From Myxococcales bacterium (GTDB lineage: Bacteria > Myxococcota > Myxococcia > Myxococcales > Myxococcaceae): DNA of 64,000 bases. Below, in pieces: positions 19,401 to 27,482 of this stretch. A program made the translations under genes and the position numbers. The DNA lies in NCBI GenBank assembly GCA_030681895.1, contig JAUXRI010000331.1, positions 1 to 64,000 on the forward strand, written 5' to 3'. Below the pieces are notes generated by a model that searched no databases, was not told where the DNA came from, and worked only from the letters and a program-made list of their open reading frames with translations. Position 1 is the first letter of the stretch; every line of letters begins with the position of its first letter.

Positions 19401-22400
19401 GGCCACCACCGAGGTGCCTGCGTCGGTCGTGTTGCGGCCGATGAGCGTGAAGTCGAGGCGCGGCACGTTCGGCGTCACCAGCACCCGCGCGACGCCGTCG
19501 GGCACCGGGGTCGACTCGTCGACCGTCGTGTTGCCGTTGTTGTCGAACCTGTCGCTCTGCGGCGAGAGCGAGGTGCCCATCATGGCGGCCGTCAAATAGG
19601 TGCCCATGGTGGGATCGAAGTTCACCGGCACGCCCTGAATGGTGCTGCTCGAGCGGAAGGCAGCGCGGAACTGCAGCTGCTCTGCGGCGGTGAGGCAGCG
19701 GCCCGCGTTGAAGATGAACGTCGAGCCAGACAGCACGCTCGCTTCGGCCAGCTCGTCGGTGTTGCCGTTGCCGTCGTTGTCGAGGCCGTCGGTGGTGGGG
19801 TCCTGGGCGAAGAAGCCGCCGGGCGTGGCGACCGTCACGGGCACGTTGCAGGCCACCGACGTCTGCTCGAGGCCGCCGCCGTCAGCCTGGGAGTTGACCG
19901 AGACGTTCGAGAGCGTCGCGGTCAGCACGACGCCCGCGTCGGGGCCCGGCGCCGGGTTGTCGATCGCAGCCGTCAGGCGTGGGCGGGGCGCCGCGAGCAG
20001 CACGCCGAAGGTCGAGGGCGTCGCGAGCTGCACTCCGGCGCTCAGGGCGACCGCCTGGACCGCGGCGGCGCTCGCGTTGTTGAGCGCCACGTTGCGCACG
20101 GTGACGAGCAGGTCGAGCGTGTTGTTCGAGGTGTTGTTGTCGCCGGGCACCGAGACGGCTCCGAAGGAGGCGACGACGGCCGCGCCCGCGGTTCCAGCTG
20201 GCGTCAGCGCCGCCGGGTTCGCGATGACGCCCGTGAAGCCCGGCGTCATGGTGTCGAGCTCGACGCGGCGCACGCCGAGCATCGCCGGCGGCGTGAAGCG
20301 GAAGGTGAGGCTCGGGTGGTTGCCCTCGGCGAGCGCGATGCGGAAACGCAGCACGAGGTCTTCCGAGACGGCCAGCAGGTTGTCGGCGGTCGCGGGGTTG
20401 GTGCTGCTCACCAGCGCCCACGTGCCGGGCGCGGAGGTCGCCATGCGCACGGGGCCCGAGGCCGAGACGCGGTAGTTGTTCAGCGTTCCGCCAGGGTCGG
20501 CGCCGTTGCCGGTGCGCTCGACCGACGTCGTCGAGAAGGTGCTCACGGGCATGTTGACGGTGCCCATGCGGCTCGTCCACGTCATCGTCGCCAGCGGCGC
20601 GAGCTGCTGGTTGTAGGTGATGTTCGGTCCGACGCGGGCCGCGAACGTGAGGCCGCAGGCCCCGGCGTCGCCGAGCGACAGGGTGGAGAAGCCGACCGAC
20701 AGGCCAGCGTCGACCAGGTTCTGGCTCGTCGGCGCAGGGCAGTTCGAGTCGAAGGCGACGCTGCCCGGCTCGGCCGTCAGCTGCACCGGGAGCGCGACCG
20801 ACAGCGAGACCTCGTGCGGCGCCGAGTTGTTCGCGCCGCCCGCGACGCGCAGGGGCACGGAGATGAGGACGAGATCGTTCGAGTCGATCTCGCTCCCGCC
20901 GTCCGCGAAGCCGCCGCCATCGGTCCCCACACCGGCGAACGTCATCGTGGGCTCGAGCAGGCGGACTCGCGAGCCCGCGTCGGTCGTCGACGTGGCGCCG
21001 GCGAAGCTCGTGCTGAGGTTCAGGTTCGACGTGCCACCCGTGGCGCTGGCGACGTTGTTCACCACCACCGTGGTGTTGAACGAGAGCAGCTCGGGCGTGC
21101 CGATGTCGGTGTCGGCGTTCGAGACGGCGGTGAAGACGAAGGTGACGTCGCGGCCGTCGTTGGTCACCATCGGCGTGGGCAACGTGCACGCGGCGCCGCC
21201 GCAGGTGATGCCGGCAGCCGCAGAGAGCCCCGAGGCCGAGACGAACGCGAGCTGAGACGGCAGCGACAACGTCACGGGCAACGAGGCGACCGTCGAGCCG
21301 TTGGGGACGACGCCGCTGACGACGTAGGTGAAGCTCTCGCCGATGGTGGCGGCAGTGTCGGGCACCGTCAGGACGACCGCCGCAGACGCCGCGCGGGTCG
21401 AGATGGTGACGCCCTCGGCCGTCGCGGCGGCGTTGCCGACGAAGTTGGGGCCCGCAGCGGCCGCGGCGAAGCGCTCCACCTGGCTGGTCGCGACGAGATC
21501 GAACCGGGGCGCGAGGTTCACGCCCACGGTGAGCCGGGCCACGACGACGCGAAGGTTGAGGCCCGTGGTGGGGCTCGAGGCGTCGATGGGGTCGGTGAAG
21601 TCGAGGCCGGCGCCGAAGAGATCGCCCGAGGTGGGCGTGGCGGTGCCGACACCATCGGCGGCCGAGACGAGCGCGCCGGTGAGGCCGGCAGGCAGGGCGA
21701 GCTTCACCCGAACGTCGCGCGCAGCGAGCGAGCCGCGGTTCTCGACGATGAGGCGCACGTCGACCGTTCCCTGCGCGTGAATCGAAGAGACGTTCGAGTT
21801 GTTGACCGTGCTGAGGTTGGTGGAGGTGAGCGGGTTGGGCAGCGTCACCGTGGCCGCGGGCGCGAACACCGCGTCGGTGGTGCTCGACGCGAAGGCCGAC
21901 ACGAGGGTCCGCAGGCTCGGTGACTGCACGGTGAGCGCCGGGTTCGCCGAACGCAGGTACGTCTGCATCGTGCCGGTGTGGGTCGAGGTCACCGGCGTGA
22001 CGACGACGAAGGCGTCATCGATGGGGTTGGCGGTCGCGGTGACGTCGAGGTCGACCTCGACCGTGATGGGCGGCGTGCCTCCCGAGATGCGGGGGAAGGT
22101 CAGCGTCACCGAGTTGGCCGCCGCATTGGCGCTGATGGTGACGCCGGTGGGCAGGCCGGTGGTCGCGTTGGGGCCATAGCGGACGAGGGCGCCGCCGAAG
22201 GTCGCGCTGGCGAGGGCGCTGGCGTCGAAGAGCGGCGCGGGAAAGACGAGCGTCATCGCCTCACCGTCGTGGTCGCCCGACGCCAGCGTCGAGGTGACGC
22301 GGAAGGTGACGACGTCTCCAGCCTTCACCGTCGTCGTCGGAGTGCCGCTGATGAGCGTGGCGGTGCCGAGGGTGGCCTGGGCGACGATGGGCGTGGCGTC

Positions 22401-23822
22401 GGTGCCGCTCGCGGCTTCCGTCTGCGTGCGGCTCGCGGGAGCCGTCGTCGTCGAGACGAGCGAGTGAACGGTGGGCAGCCGGTCGCCACCGAAGAGCGGG
22501 GCGGCGCTCGGGTACGTCTGGTCGACCGTCACCGAGAAGGTGTTGGTGCTGCTCGCGGGGAGCGTGTCAGCCATGACGACCTGGGCCAGGGCGCCCACGG
22601 GGAAGGTCAGCACGTTGCCGGCCACCACGGGCGTCAGCGGGGTCGACGAAGCGGCGACGTAGGACAGGCCCGGCGCGAGCGTGGTGGTGACGTCGTTGGC
22701 GGTGGTGCCGAAGAAGTCGGACTGCTCGATGACTTGCGTGACGATGATCGTCGCACCCGGAAGCGGAGCGATGGTGCTCATCGTCTCGCGTACCAGCACG
22801 GCGTGGCCGCGGAGCACGGCCTGTCCCGTCACCGGCGTGGTGAGCCCGGTTCCCGAGAGCGTCAACTGCGGCGCCACGGTGATGGGCGTCAACGTCGTCG
22901 GGTTGATGGCGGGGGCTCCACCGGTGCGGTTCTGCGAGATGAAGCCGCGCACCCGAATGGTGCGATCGACGCCAGCCGCGCCCGCGATGGTGGCGTACGT
23001 CACCGTCACGCTGCCGCCCGGGGCCGACGCTGGCGCGGTCGGGACGCTGGTGACGGTGCCGCCAGTGGCGGTCGCCGAGACGAGCTGGAACGCGTCGGGC
23101 AGGGTGATGACCGCGCTGGCGGTGGTGATGGACGTGCCGACCATCGCGTCGATGTCGTAGACGGCCTCGACGAGCGTGCGCGGGCCGGTGACGGCGTCAG
23201 TCACGACGCCAGCAGGGCTGACGCGCTCGAAGCGGCCGATGATGAGCGCGCCGACCGGCGTCACCTGGAAGGCGGTCTGGTCGTTCGCGTTGAGGATGAG
23301 GTCGCTGCGCACGGGCGCGTCGGTCTGCGCGTCGTTGAGCGGGGTCGCTCCGTACGCAAACAGGCAGCTGGCGTTCACTACCACCGGCGTATCGAGCGTC
23401 GCCGTCGTCGCGCTGTTGAGGGTGAGCGTCACGCGCCGCGCGGGAGCTCCAGCGCCGATCTGGTTGAGGGGCAGCCGCAGCACGACGTACCGCGAGCCGG
23501 CCGGGCCCTGCACCGTCTCACCGGTGAGCGGGTTCACGAAGGGCAGCGTCGTGCTGTTGGCGAGGGTGGTGAGCGCCTGGCCGAGCGACGAGGCCGAGAC
23601 GTACGACAGGCTCGCCGGCAGGAAGACCTCGACGGCCGGCGCGTAGCCCGCCGCGGTGCCGCCGTTGGTGACGTCGACGTCGACGGTGAAGGGTTGGCCG
23701 CGGACGACCGAGGCCGTGCCGCTCATCGCGCAGGTCGCGGTCGGTTGGGCCGCAGCGACGATGGGGAAGAGGGCGACGGTGGCCGAAAGCAGCGTGGCGA
23801 GGACGTTGGAGTTCTTCATCAT
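16425..23822 (-). CDS. Giant secreted surface protein with beta-sandwich and thrombospondin type-3 repeats
   Basis: This 2465-residue protein has a signal peptide MMKNSNVLATLLSATVALFP with cleavage after AAA. The first 1600 residues are a chain of Ser/Thr/Val-rich beta-sandwich segments resembling DUF11/CARDB-type extracellular repeats. From about residue 1603 to 2430 come Asp-rich calcium-binding thrombospondin type-3-like motifs (DTDGDGLSD, DADADDDG, DSDNDGLFD), partly organised as 134-residue units. The C-terminus is GGGCSTTG, a hydrophobic helix, then RRRRSLP, resembling the MYXO-CTERM sorting signal, so it is probably processed and displayed on the cell surface. The ATG at 23822 is preferred because AGAAGG lies 9 bp upstream; GTG 23840 overlaps the OmpA gene stop. 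It probably acts as a long adhesin or surface filament; this is inference. Confidence 0.85.
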   Translation of the reverse strand: MMKNSNVLATLLSATVALFPIVAAAQPTATCAMSGTASVVRGQPFTVDVDVTNGGTAAGYAPAVEVFLPASLSYVSASSLGQALTTLANSTTLPFVNPLTGETVQGPAGSRYVVLRLPLNQIGAGAPARRVTLTLNSATTATLDTPVVVNASCLFAYGATPLNDAQTDAPVRSDLILNANDQTAFQVTPVGALIIGRFERVSPAGVVTDAVTGPRTLVEAVYDIDAMVGTSITTASAVITLPDAFQLVSATATGGTVTSVPTAPASAPGGSVTVTYATIAGAAGVDRTIRVRGFISQNRTGGAPAINPTTLTPITVAPQLTLSGTGLTTPVTGQAVLRGHAVLVRETMSTIAPLPGATIIVTQVIEQSDFFGTTANDVTTTLAPGLSYVAASSTPLTPVVAGNVLTFPVGALAQVVMADTLPASSTNTFSVTVDQTYPSAAPLFGGDRLPTVHSLVSTTTAPASRTQTEAASGTDATPIVAQATLGTATLISGTPTTTVKAGDVVTFRVTSTLASGDHDGEAMTLVFPAPLFDASALASATFGGALVRYGPNATTGLPTGVTISANAAANSVTLTFPRISGGTPPITVEVDLDVTATANPIDDAFVVVTPVTSTHTGTMQTYLRSANPALTVQSPSLRTLVSAFASSTTDAVFAPAATVTLPNPLTSTNLSTVNNSNVSSIHAQGTVDVRLIVENRGSLAARDVRVKLALPAGLTGALVSAADGVGTATPTSGDLFGAGLDFTDPIDASSPTTGLNLRVVVARLTVGVNLAPRFDLVATSQVERFAAAAAGPNFVGNAAATAEGVTISTRAASAAVVLTVPDTAATIGESFTYVVSGVVPNGSTVASLPVTLSLPSQLAFVSASGLSAAAGITCGGAACTLPTPMVTNDGRDVTFVFTAVSNADTDIGTPELLSFNTTVVVNNVASATGGTSNLNLSTSFAGATSTTDAGSRVRLLEPTMTFAGVGTDGGGFADGGSEIDSNDLVLISVPLRVAGGANNSAPHEVSLSVALPVQLTAEPGSVAFDSNCPAPTSQNLVDAGLSVGFSTLSLGDAGACGLTFAARVGPNITYNQQLAPLATMTWTSRMGTVNMPVSTFSTTSVERTGNGADPGGTLNNYRVSASGPVRMATSAPGTWALVSSTNPATADNLLAVSEDLVLRFRIALAEGNHPSLTFRFTPPAMLGVRRVELDTMTPGFTGVIANPAALTPAGTAGAAVVASFGAVSVPGDNNTSNNTLDLLVTVRNVALNNASAAAVQAVALSAGVQLATPSTFGVLLAAPRPRLTAAIDNPAPGPDAGVVLTATLSNVSVNSQADGGGLEQTSVACNVPVTVATPGGFFAQDPTTDGLDNDGNGNTDELAEASVLSGSTFIFNAGRCLTAAEQLQFRAAFRSSSTIQGVPVNFDPTMGTYLTAAMMGTSLSPQSDRFDNNGNTTVDESTPVPDGVARVLVTPNVPRLDFTLIGRNTTDAGTSVVAGNDVRWTVRLVNTGAGDLTNVRLEVPFAPLTTYLPDSGTATQGALAETMTALTLDVGTVAGCPPLPDGGAGTACSSVVMTLAARTSLRIPNDGGVVTQARLTADPPFALLLTDDPSTTAPIDATRVRVLNTLDVDGDGVANGADRNANSAASCSDVDGDGCDDCAIAFNQQPGNDGPDDDSDGMCNSGDPSPADVDADDDGLTDGNERDPLSDTDGDGLVNVLDADSDDDGLLDGTEAGVATASAGTDVSKRLFIADADPLTTTDVLRADTDRAGRIDGTEDLDKNGRVDMGDGDPNAAGDDATQTDTDGDGLSDADELARGLPTGDADADDDGVVDGKEANPTTNTDGDGLLTNSLDPDSDNDGLFDGTEAGVTTASSGTALSRRRFIIDADPSTRTAVLRADTDRGGVMDGLEDLNLNGRTDQGERNPGDAPDDLVAALDTDGDRMADTLEAFLGTNPRDRDSDDDGVVDGDEQQFSDDTDGDGLINTLDADSDDDGLFDGTEAGVTMPSIDTNENKKAFAPDADTATRTSPLSADSDRGGKKDGFEDVNLNGRLDSGETNPLLDTDDMGAIADGDNDGLPDAIETRIQSSPTDADSDDDGLLDGLESNYALDADNDGVPNINDPDSDGDRLFDGTEAGVATAPAATDTTKNFFIADANPATRTLVLVADTDQGGMGDGAEDANRNGRVDTGETDPLIKADDRPLQDSDSDTIRDVEDGFQDTDGDGTANYLDTDSDGDGLSDAVEAGDASPATTPIDTDRDTTPDFLDLDSDGDTVRDANEAGTGMTPLDTDRDGVADFRDTDADGDTVLDAEEAGDADPATAPIDTDADGTPDLRDSDSDGDGFSDALEAGRLDPTMRPVDTDMDGSPDLRDIDSDADTVTDRADNCRLVGNTDQRDTDGDGVGDTCSADVDGDGVRNADDNCATVANFDQKDTDGDSVGDTCDTDINGDGFVDGVSVKGGGCSTTGLSLVPLALAMLALRRRRSLP
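17285..18702 (-). repeat. 402-bp in-frame tandem repeats within the giant surface protein gene
   Basis: Reading along the coding (minus) strand, GTEAGV-encoding blocks begin at about 18702, 18300, 17898 and 17496, spaced exactly 402 bp (134 codons). Three full units and a fourth partial unit are present. Each unit encodes GTEAGV, a spacer ending in a D-A-D/N-P-T pair, an ADTD-GG-DG-ED-N-NGR core, and several Asp-rich loops ending in DSDDDGLFD or a variant. The exact period and similar third-position use indicate recent duplication or gene-conversion-like homogenisation. Repeat number could vary between strains. Confidence 0.85.
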
Positions 23823-23836
23823 GGCAGTCATCCTTC

Positions 23837-25690
23837 TCACTCGTTCCCGTTGAGGCTGAAGACGACGCGGCGATTCTTGTCGCGGCCGGCTTTGGTCTTG
23901 TTGTCGTCGACGGGCTTCGTGTCGCCATAGCCCTTCGAGACGAGGCGGCCCTCGGCCACCTGGCCCTTCTCGACGAGGTACTTCTTCACGCTCGCGGCGC
24001 GGCGATCCGAGAGCTCGAGGTTCTTGTTCGGGTCACCCTGGTTGTCGGTGTGGCCTTCGACGCGCACCTTCTCGACCTCGGGGTGGGCGTTGAGCACGCG
24101 GCTGACGTTGTCGAGGAGCAGGAAGCTGCGCGTCTCGATGACGTCGCTGCCGACCTTGAAGAACACCGCGTCGAGGATCTCGAGCTTGTCCTTGGTGATG
24201 ACGACCAGCTGCTTTGCCTTGCAGCCCTGGAACTTCGGGTCGCCCTTCTCGGTGGGGCAGTTGTCGAGGCGATCGACGACGGTGTCTTCGTCGCTGTCCT
24301 TGTCGGGGCAGCCGCGGTTCTCGACGACGCCCTTCTCGAGCGGGCACCTGTCGGCCGCGTCGGTGACGCCGTCGTCGTCGTTGTCGGCGTCGACGCAGCC
24401 GTCGTCGTCCTTGAACGAGTCGAAGTCCTCTTTCTCGGTGGGGCACTTGTCGAGGCGGTCGACGATGCCGTCGCCATCGCCGTCGAGATCGGGGCAGCCC
24501 TCGAGCAGCTTCACGCCCTTCTGCTTCGGGCACTTGTCGAGGCGGTCGACGATGCCGTCTTCATCGGCGTCGCGGTCGGGGCAGCCGTCGAGGGCCTTGA
24601 GGCCCTTCTCGGAGGGGCACTTGTCGAGGCGGTCGACGAAGGTGTCGTTGTCGGTGTCCTTGTCGGGGCAGCCCTTGTTCTCGGCGATGCCGGCGACCTC
24701 GAGGCATGAGTCCTGCTCGTCGATGACGCCGTCTTTGTCGGTGTCTTTCGGGCCCTTGCGGTCGTCCCACTGGCCGTAGCGCAGGCCGGCGAAGACGCGC
24801 CCGTCAGGCGTGGACCAGCCCGAGAGCAGGCCGACGCCACCGCCGAGGAACACCTGGAAGCGCTCGGCGAACGTGTACGCGGCCATCAGGCGCAGCTCCA
24901 TGCCGCGCTGGTTCGGCGTGTAGGTCGTCGCGGTGACGCCGGTGAACATGAAGAGCGAGGCGTCGAGCTCGAGGGGCAGACCGTTGCCCTTGTCGTCCTG
25001 GAAGCGGTAGCCGGCGCCGAGGCGCGCGGTGAGATCGCTGCCGACGATGTCGTCGATGAACGAGACCTGGCCACGCACCACGCCGCCGACGTTCACGGCC
25101 GCACGGAACTGCCCGAAGGCCCGCGAGGCGACGACCTCGGGCTGGAAGGTGACGGTGGGCTCTCCGCGGTAGTTCGACGCGCCACCGGTGGGGAAGGTGA
25201 GCGACGGCATGAGCGCGAGATCGAAGCCCATGTCCTCCTGGCTGAAGAGGCGCAGCTTGGGCTGCAGGCGAAGGTCGCCGAGCCCGCCCTGCAGCGCCGA
25301 GAGCGACGTCACGGTGCCGCCCATGATGGTGGCTTCGCGTGACTGCGTGAGCACGAGGGGAAGCTCGAGCCCGACCTCGAGCCAGCCGAGAATTCCCAGC
25401 GTGCCGAAGAGCGAGCCGCCGAGGCGCGAGCCAATCAGCGAGCCAACGCGCTGGTTGTCGGAGATGCGGTACAGGACCAGGTTGTTCGCCGAGTAATTGA
25501 GAAACAGCCCCGCGTCCCAGTTGAGGTGCGGCGCCGGGCTGCCCCACTCGACGTCGATGAGACCGGAGCGGCTCAACGACATGCGGAACCGATCGCCAGG
25601 GAAGTTGCCCTTCTCCTGGGCGAGAGAGCCGGTGGCGGCCAACGTCGACAACACGATGGCGAGCCGCAACGAACGGGTGAAGGCGTTCAC
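23837..25690 (-). CDS. OmpA-family outer-membrane protein with thrombospondin type-3 repeats
   Basis: This 617-residue protein starts at GTG 25690 with an AAGGAG site 9 bp upstream. A signal peptide (LRLAIVLSTLAATGSLAQ) is followed by a region of about 290 residues of alternating strands, probably a beta-barrel. About six calcium-binding type-3 repeats follow at about residues 313-500 (DTDKDGVIDEQDSC, DEDGIVDRLDKCP and similar, each with Cys pairs). The last about 115 residues are an OmpA C-terminal peptidoglycan-binding domain with EGHTDNQGDPNKN, LSDRRAASVKKYL and RNRRV-like ends. The protein probably links the outer membrane to peptidoglycan. It heads the operon encoding the giant surface protein, with a GTGA overlap to the alternative start of that gene. 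Confidence 0.9.
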   Translation of the reverse strand: MNAFTRSLRLAIVLSTLAATGSLAQEKGNFPGDRFRMSLSRSGLIDVEWGSPAPHLNWDAGLFLNYSANNLVLYRISDNQRVGSLIGSRLGGSLFGTLGILGWLEVGLELPLVLTQSREATIMGGTVTSLSALQGGLGDLRLQPKLRLFSQEDMGFDLALMPSLTFPTGGASNYRGEPTVTFQPEVVASRAFGQFRAAVNVGGVVRGQVSFIDDIVGSDLTARLGAGYRFQDDKGNGLPLELDASLFMFTGVTATTYTPNQRGMELRLMAAYTFAERFQVFLGGGVGLLSGWSTPDGRVFAGLRYGQWDDRKGPKDTDKDGVIDEQDSCLEVAGIAENKGCPDKDTDNDTFVDRLDKCPSEKGLKALDGCPDRDADEDGIVDRLDKCPKQKGVKLLEGCPDLDGDGDGIVDRLDKCPTEKEDFDSFKDDDGCVDADNDDDGVTDAADRCPLEKGVVENRGCPDKDSDEDTVVDRLDNCPTEKGDPKFQGCKAKQLVVITKDKLEILDAVFFKVGSDVIETRSFLLLDNVSRVLNAHPEVEKVRVEGHTDNQGDPNKNLELSDRRAASVKKYLVEKGQVAEGRLVSKGYGDTKPVDDNKTKAGRDKNRRVVFSLNGNE

Positions 25691-25705
25691 GGTGAAAGGC
25701 TCCTT

Positions 25706-25713
25706 GGGGGGGG
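25706..25713. repeat. G8 homopolymer tract upstream of the OmpA-family gene start
   Basis: Eight consecutive G (C on the mRNA-sense strand) lie just 5' of the AAGGAG ribosome site of the OmpA-family gene, ending about 15 bp before its GTG start. Such tracts can slip during replication and so change spacing or expression. Here it is outside the coding region. Whether it varies cannot be told from one sequence. Confidence 0.6.
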
Positions 25714-25837
25714 CGAAGGCCGAGCCGTTCTGTTCATTTCGTGCTCGAAAGTCCACCCGATTTCACCAAGGAATTCAGGGGTCCATCGGTGCGTGTCGGC
25801 TTGCATCCCACTGGGGTGGCGGCTACTCGACCCGCAG

Positions 25838-26182
25838 ATGGCTCCGCCCAACGACGACGTGCCGTATTGGGTGCTGGTGAGCGTGCTCACCTCGACGGTG
25901 CCGCTCGACCAGGGCCTGGCGCTGGCGCTCCATCGGGTCGCGCTCGATCTGTTCAAGACGGGCACCGGCGTGGGCCACGTCGATCACCAGCTGGCGCATG
26001 GGCAGGTGAAGAATCTGAAGAAAGAAGCGCTCCTGGGAACGGTCGGTGGGCCGGTCTTCGAGGCGGAGCTGGACACCGAGCGTGGCGCGGGAATGGTGCG
26101 CTTCATCTTGACCCGTCAGGGCATCGAGCTGTTCGACGCGCGTGAAGCCGCGACCCGTCGGGTGCCTGAGCTGTTGAATTGA
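25838..26182 (+). CDS. Hypothetical protein, 114 residues
   Basis: This small soluble protein begins at ATG 25838 (MAPPNDDVPYWVLVSVL). No strong ribosome site is visible, so the start is uncertain. It reads as alternating strands and helices: ALHRVALDLFKTGTGVGHVDHQLAHGQ, a Lys/Glu turn, a GPVFEAELDTERGAGMVRFILT strand pair and a C-terminal helix. No signal peptide, membrane helix or known motif was recognised. It lies divergent from the OmpA-family gene, with a 147-bp region between them, and 52 bp before serA, so it may be co-transcribed with serA. Codon use looks like the neighbours. Confidence 0.5.
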   Translation: MAPPNDDVPYWVLVSVLTSTVPLDQGLALALHRVALDLFKTGTGVGHVDHQLAHGQVKNLKKEALLGTVGGPVFEAELDTERGAGMVRFILTRQGIELFDAREAATRRVPELLN

Positions 26183-26234
26183 ATCCTCCGCGCCGTCCGT
26201 TGACTCCCTGACGCGTCGCGCTAACAGGAGCCCC

Positions 26235-27446
26235 ATGTCCTTCACCGTTCTGCTGCTCGAGAAGATCCACGAAGTCGCCGAGGCACAGCTCAAAGAGTCG
26301 GGCTTCACCGTTCGCCGCGTCAACGCCGCGCTGAAGGAAGACGAGCTCATCAAGGAGCTCGCGGGCGTGAACGTGCTGGGCATTCGTTCGAAGACGAACG
26401 TGACGAAGAAGGTCCTCGAGTCGCCTCAGGCGAAAGACCTGATGGCCATCGGCGCGTTCTGCATCGGCACCAACCAGATCGCCCTCGCCGACGCGATGAG
26501 GCAGGGCGTCTGTGTCTTCAACGCGCCGTTCTCGAACACCCGCAGCGTCGCCGAGCTGGTGCTGTCGGAGATCGTCATGCTGTCGCGGCAGCTCGGCGAT
26601 CGCAGCATGGAGATGCACCAGGGCGTCTGGAAGAAGCTCGCGACCGGCGCGCACGAGGTTCGCGGCAAGACGATCGGCATCGTCGGCTACGGGCACATCG
26701 GCAGTCAGGTCGGCGTGCTCTCGGAGTTCTTCGGCATGCGCGTGGTGTACTTCGACGTGGCGACCAAGCTGCCGCTCTCGAACAACTCGCCCTGCCGCAC
26801 CCTCGACGAGGTGCTCAAGGTGTCTGACTTCGTGACGCTGCACGTGCCCGAGACGCCGCAGACGAAGGGGCTCATCGGCCGCGCGCAGCTGCAGATGATG
26901 AAGAAAGAGGCCTGCCTCATCAACGCGAGCCGCGGCACGGTGGTCGATCTCGAGGCGCTGGCCGAGCTGATCAAGTCGGGCCACCTCGGAGGCGCTGCCG
27001 TCGACGTGTACCCGGACGAGCCGGAAGGCAACGAGTCGAAGGGCTTCGTGACGCCGCTCCAGGGCGTGCCGAACGTCATCCTCACGCCGCACATCGGTGG
27101 CTCGACGCTCGAGGCGCAGGAGTCTATTGGCCGCGAGGTCGCCACCAGCCTGGTGAAGTACGTCTCGCTCGGCGCGTCGGCTGGCTCGGTGAACTTCCCG
27201 CAGGTCGAGCTGGCGCCGTCTGAAGGCACCTTCCGCCTCATGCACGTGCACCAGAACGTGCCGGGCGTGTTGCGCGACGTGAACCGGCTCATCGGCGACA
27301 CCGAGGCGAACATTCACGCGCAGCTGCTCTCGACCAACCCCGACATCGGCTACCTCGTGATGGACCTCGACAACGGCGTGACGGGTCAGGTGACCGAGCA
27401 GCTGCGCAAGCTGCCGACGACCATCAAGGCGCGCGCGCTGAGCTGA
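26235..27446 (+). CDS. serA: D-3-phosphoglycerate dehydrogenase
   Basis: This 403-residue cytoplasmic enzyme oxidises 3-phosphoglycerate to 3-phosphohydroxypyruvate with NAD, the first step of serine synthesis. The NAD-binding GYGHIG lies at 151-156. The catalytic residues of the D-2-hydroxyacid dehydrogenase family are visible: Arg233 (NASRGTVVD), Glu262 (YPDEPEG) and His286 (LTPHIGGST). The last about 75 residues form an ACT domain (FRLMHVHQNVPGVLRDVN, DNGVTGQVTEQLR), the usual site of serine feedback inhibition. Length and architecture match the E. coli-type enzyme (about 410 residues). A D-2-hydroxyglutarate dehydrogenase-like gene and serine ammonia-lyase lie within 7 kb, suggesting a serine node. 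Confidence 0.93.
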   Translation: MSFTVLLLEKIHEVAEAQLKESGFTVRRVNAALKEDELIKELAGVNVLGIRSKTNVTKKVLESPQAKDLMAIGAFCIGTNQIALADAMRQGVCVFNAPFSNTRSVAELVLSEIVMLSRQLGDRSMEMHQGVWKKLATGAHEVRGKTIGIVGYGHIGSQVGVLSEFFGMRVVYFDVATKLPLSNNSPCRTLDEVLKVSDFVTLHVPETPQTKGLIGRAQLQMMKKEACLINASRGTVVDLEALAELIKSGHLGGAAVDVYPDEPEGNESKGFVTPLQGVPNVILTPHIGGSTLEAQESIGREVATSLVKYVSLGASAGSVNFPQVELAPSEGTFRLMHVHQNVPGVLRDVNRLIGDTEANIHAQLLSTNPDIGYLVMDLDNGVTGQVTEQLRKLPTTIKARALS

Positions 27447-27482
27447 CGAGCGGGGCTCCTCTGGAGCAGAGTGGGGAGCCTG

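Noticed and set aside
21978..23930. 650-residue plus-strand open frame opposite the giant surface gene
   Set aside because: It is Arg/Gly/His-rich with no recognisable domain. The minus-strand reading gives a signal peptide, repeats and a sorting tail, so this frame is a shadow.
27454..27480. Hairpin between serA and the lipoprotein gene
   Set aside because: The stem is short and interrupted and overlaps the ribosome site; it is too weak to call a terminator.
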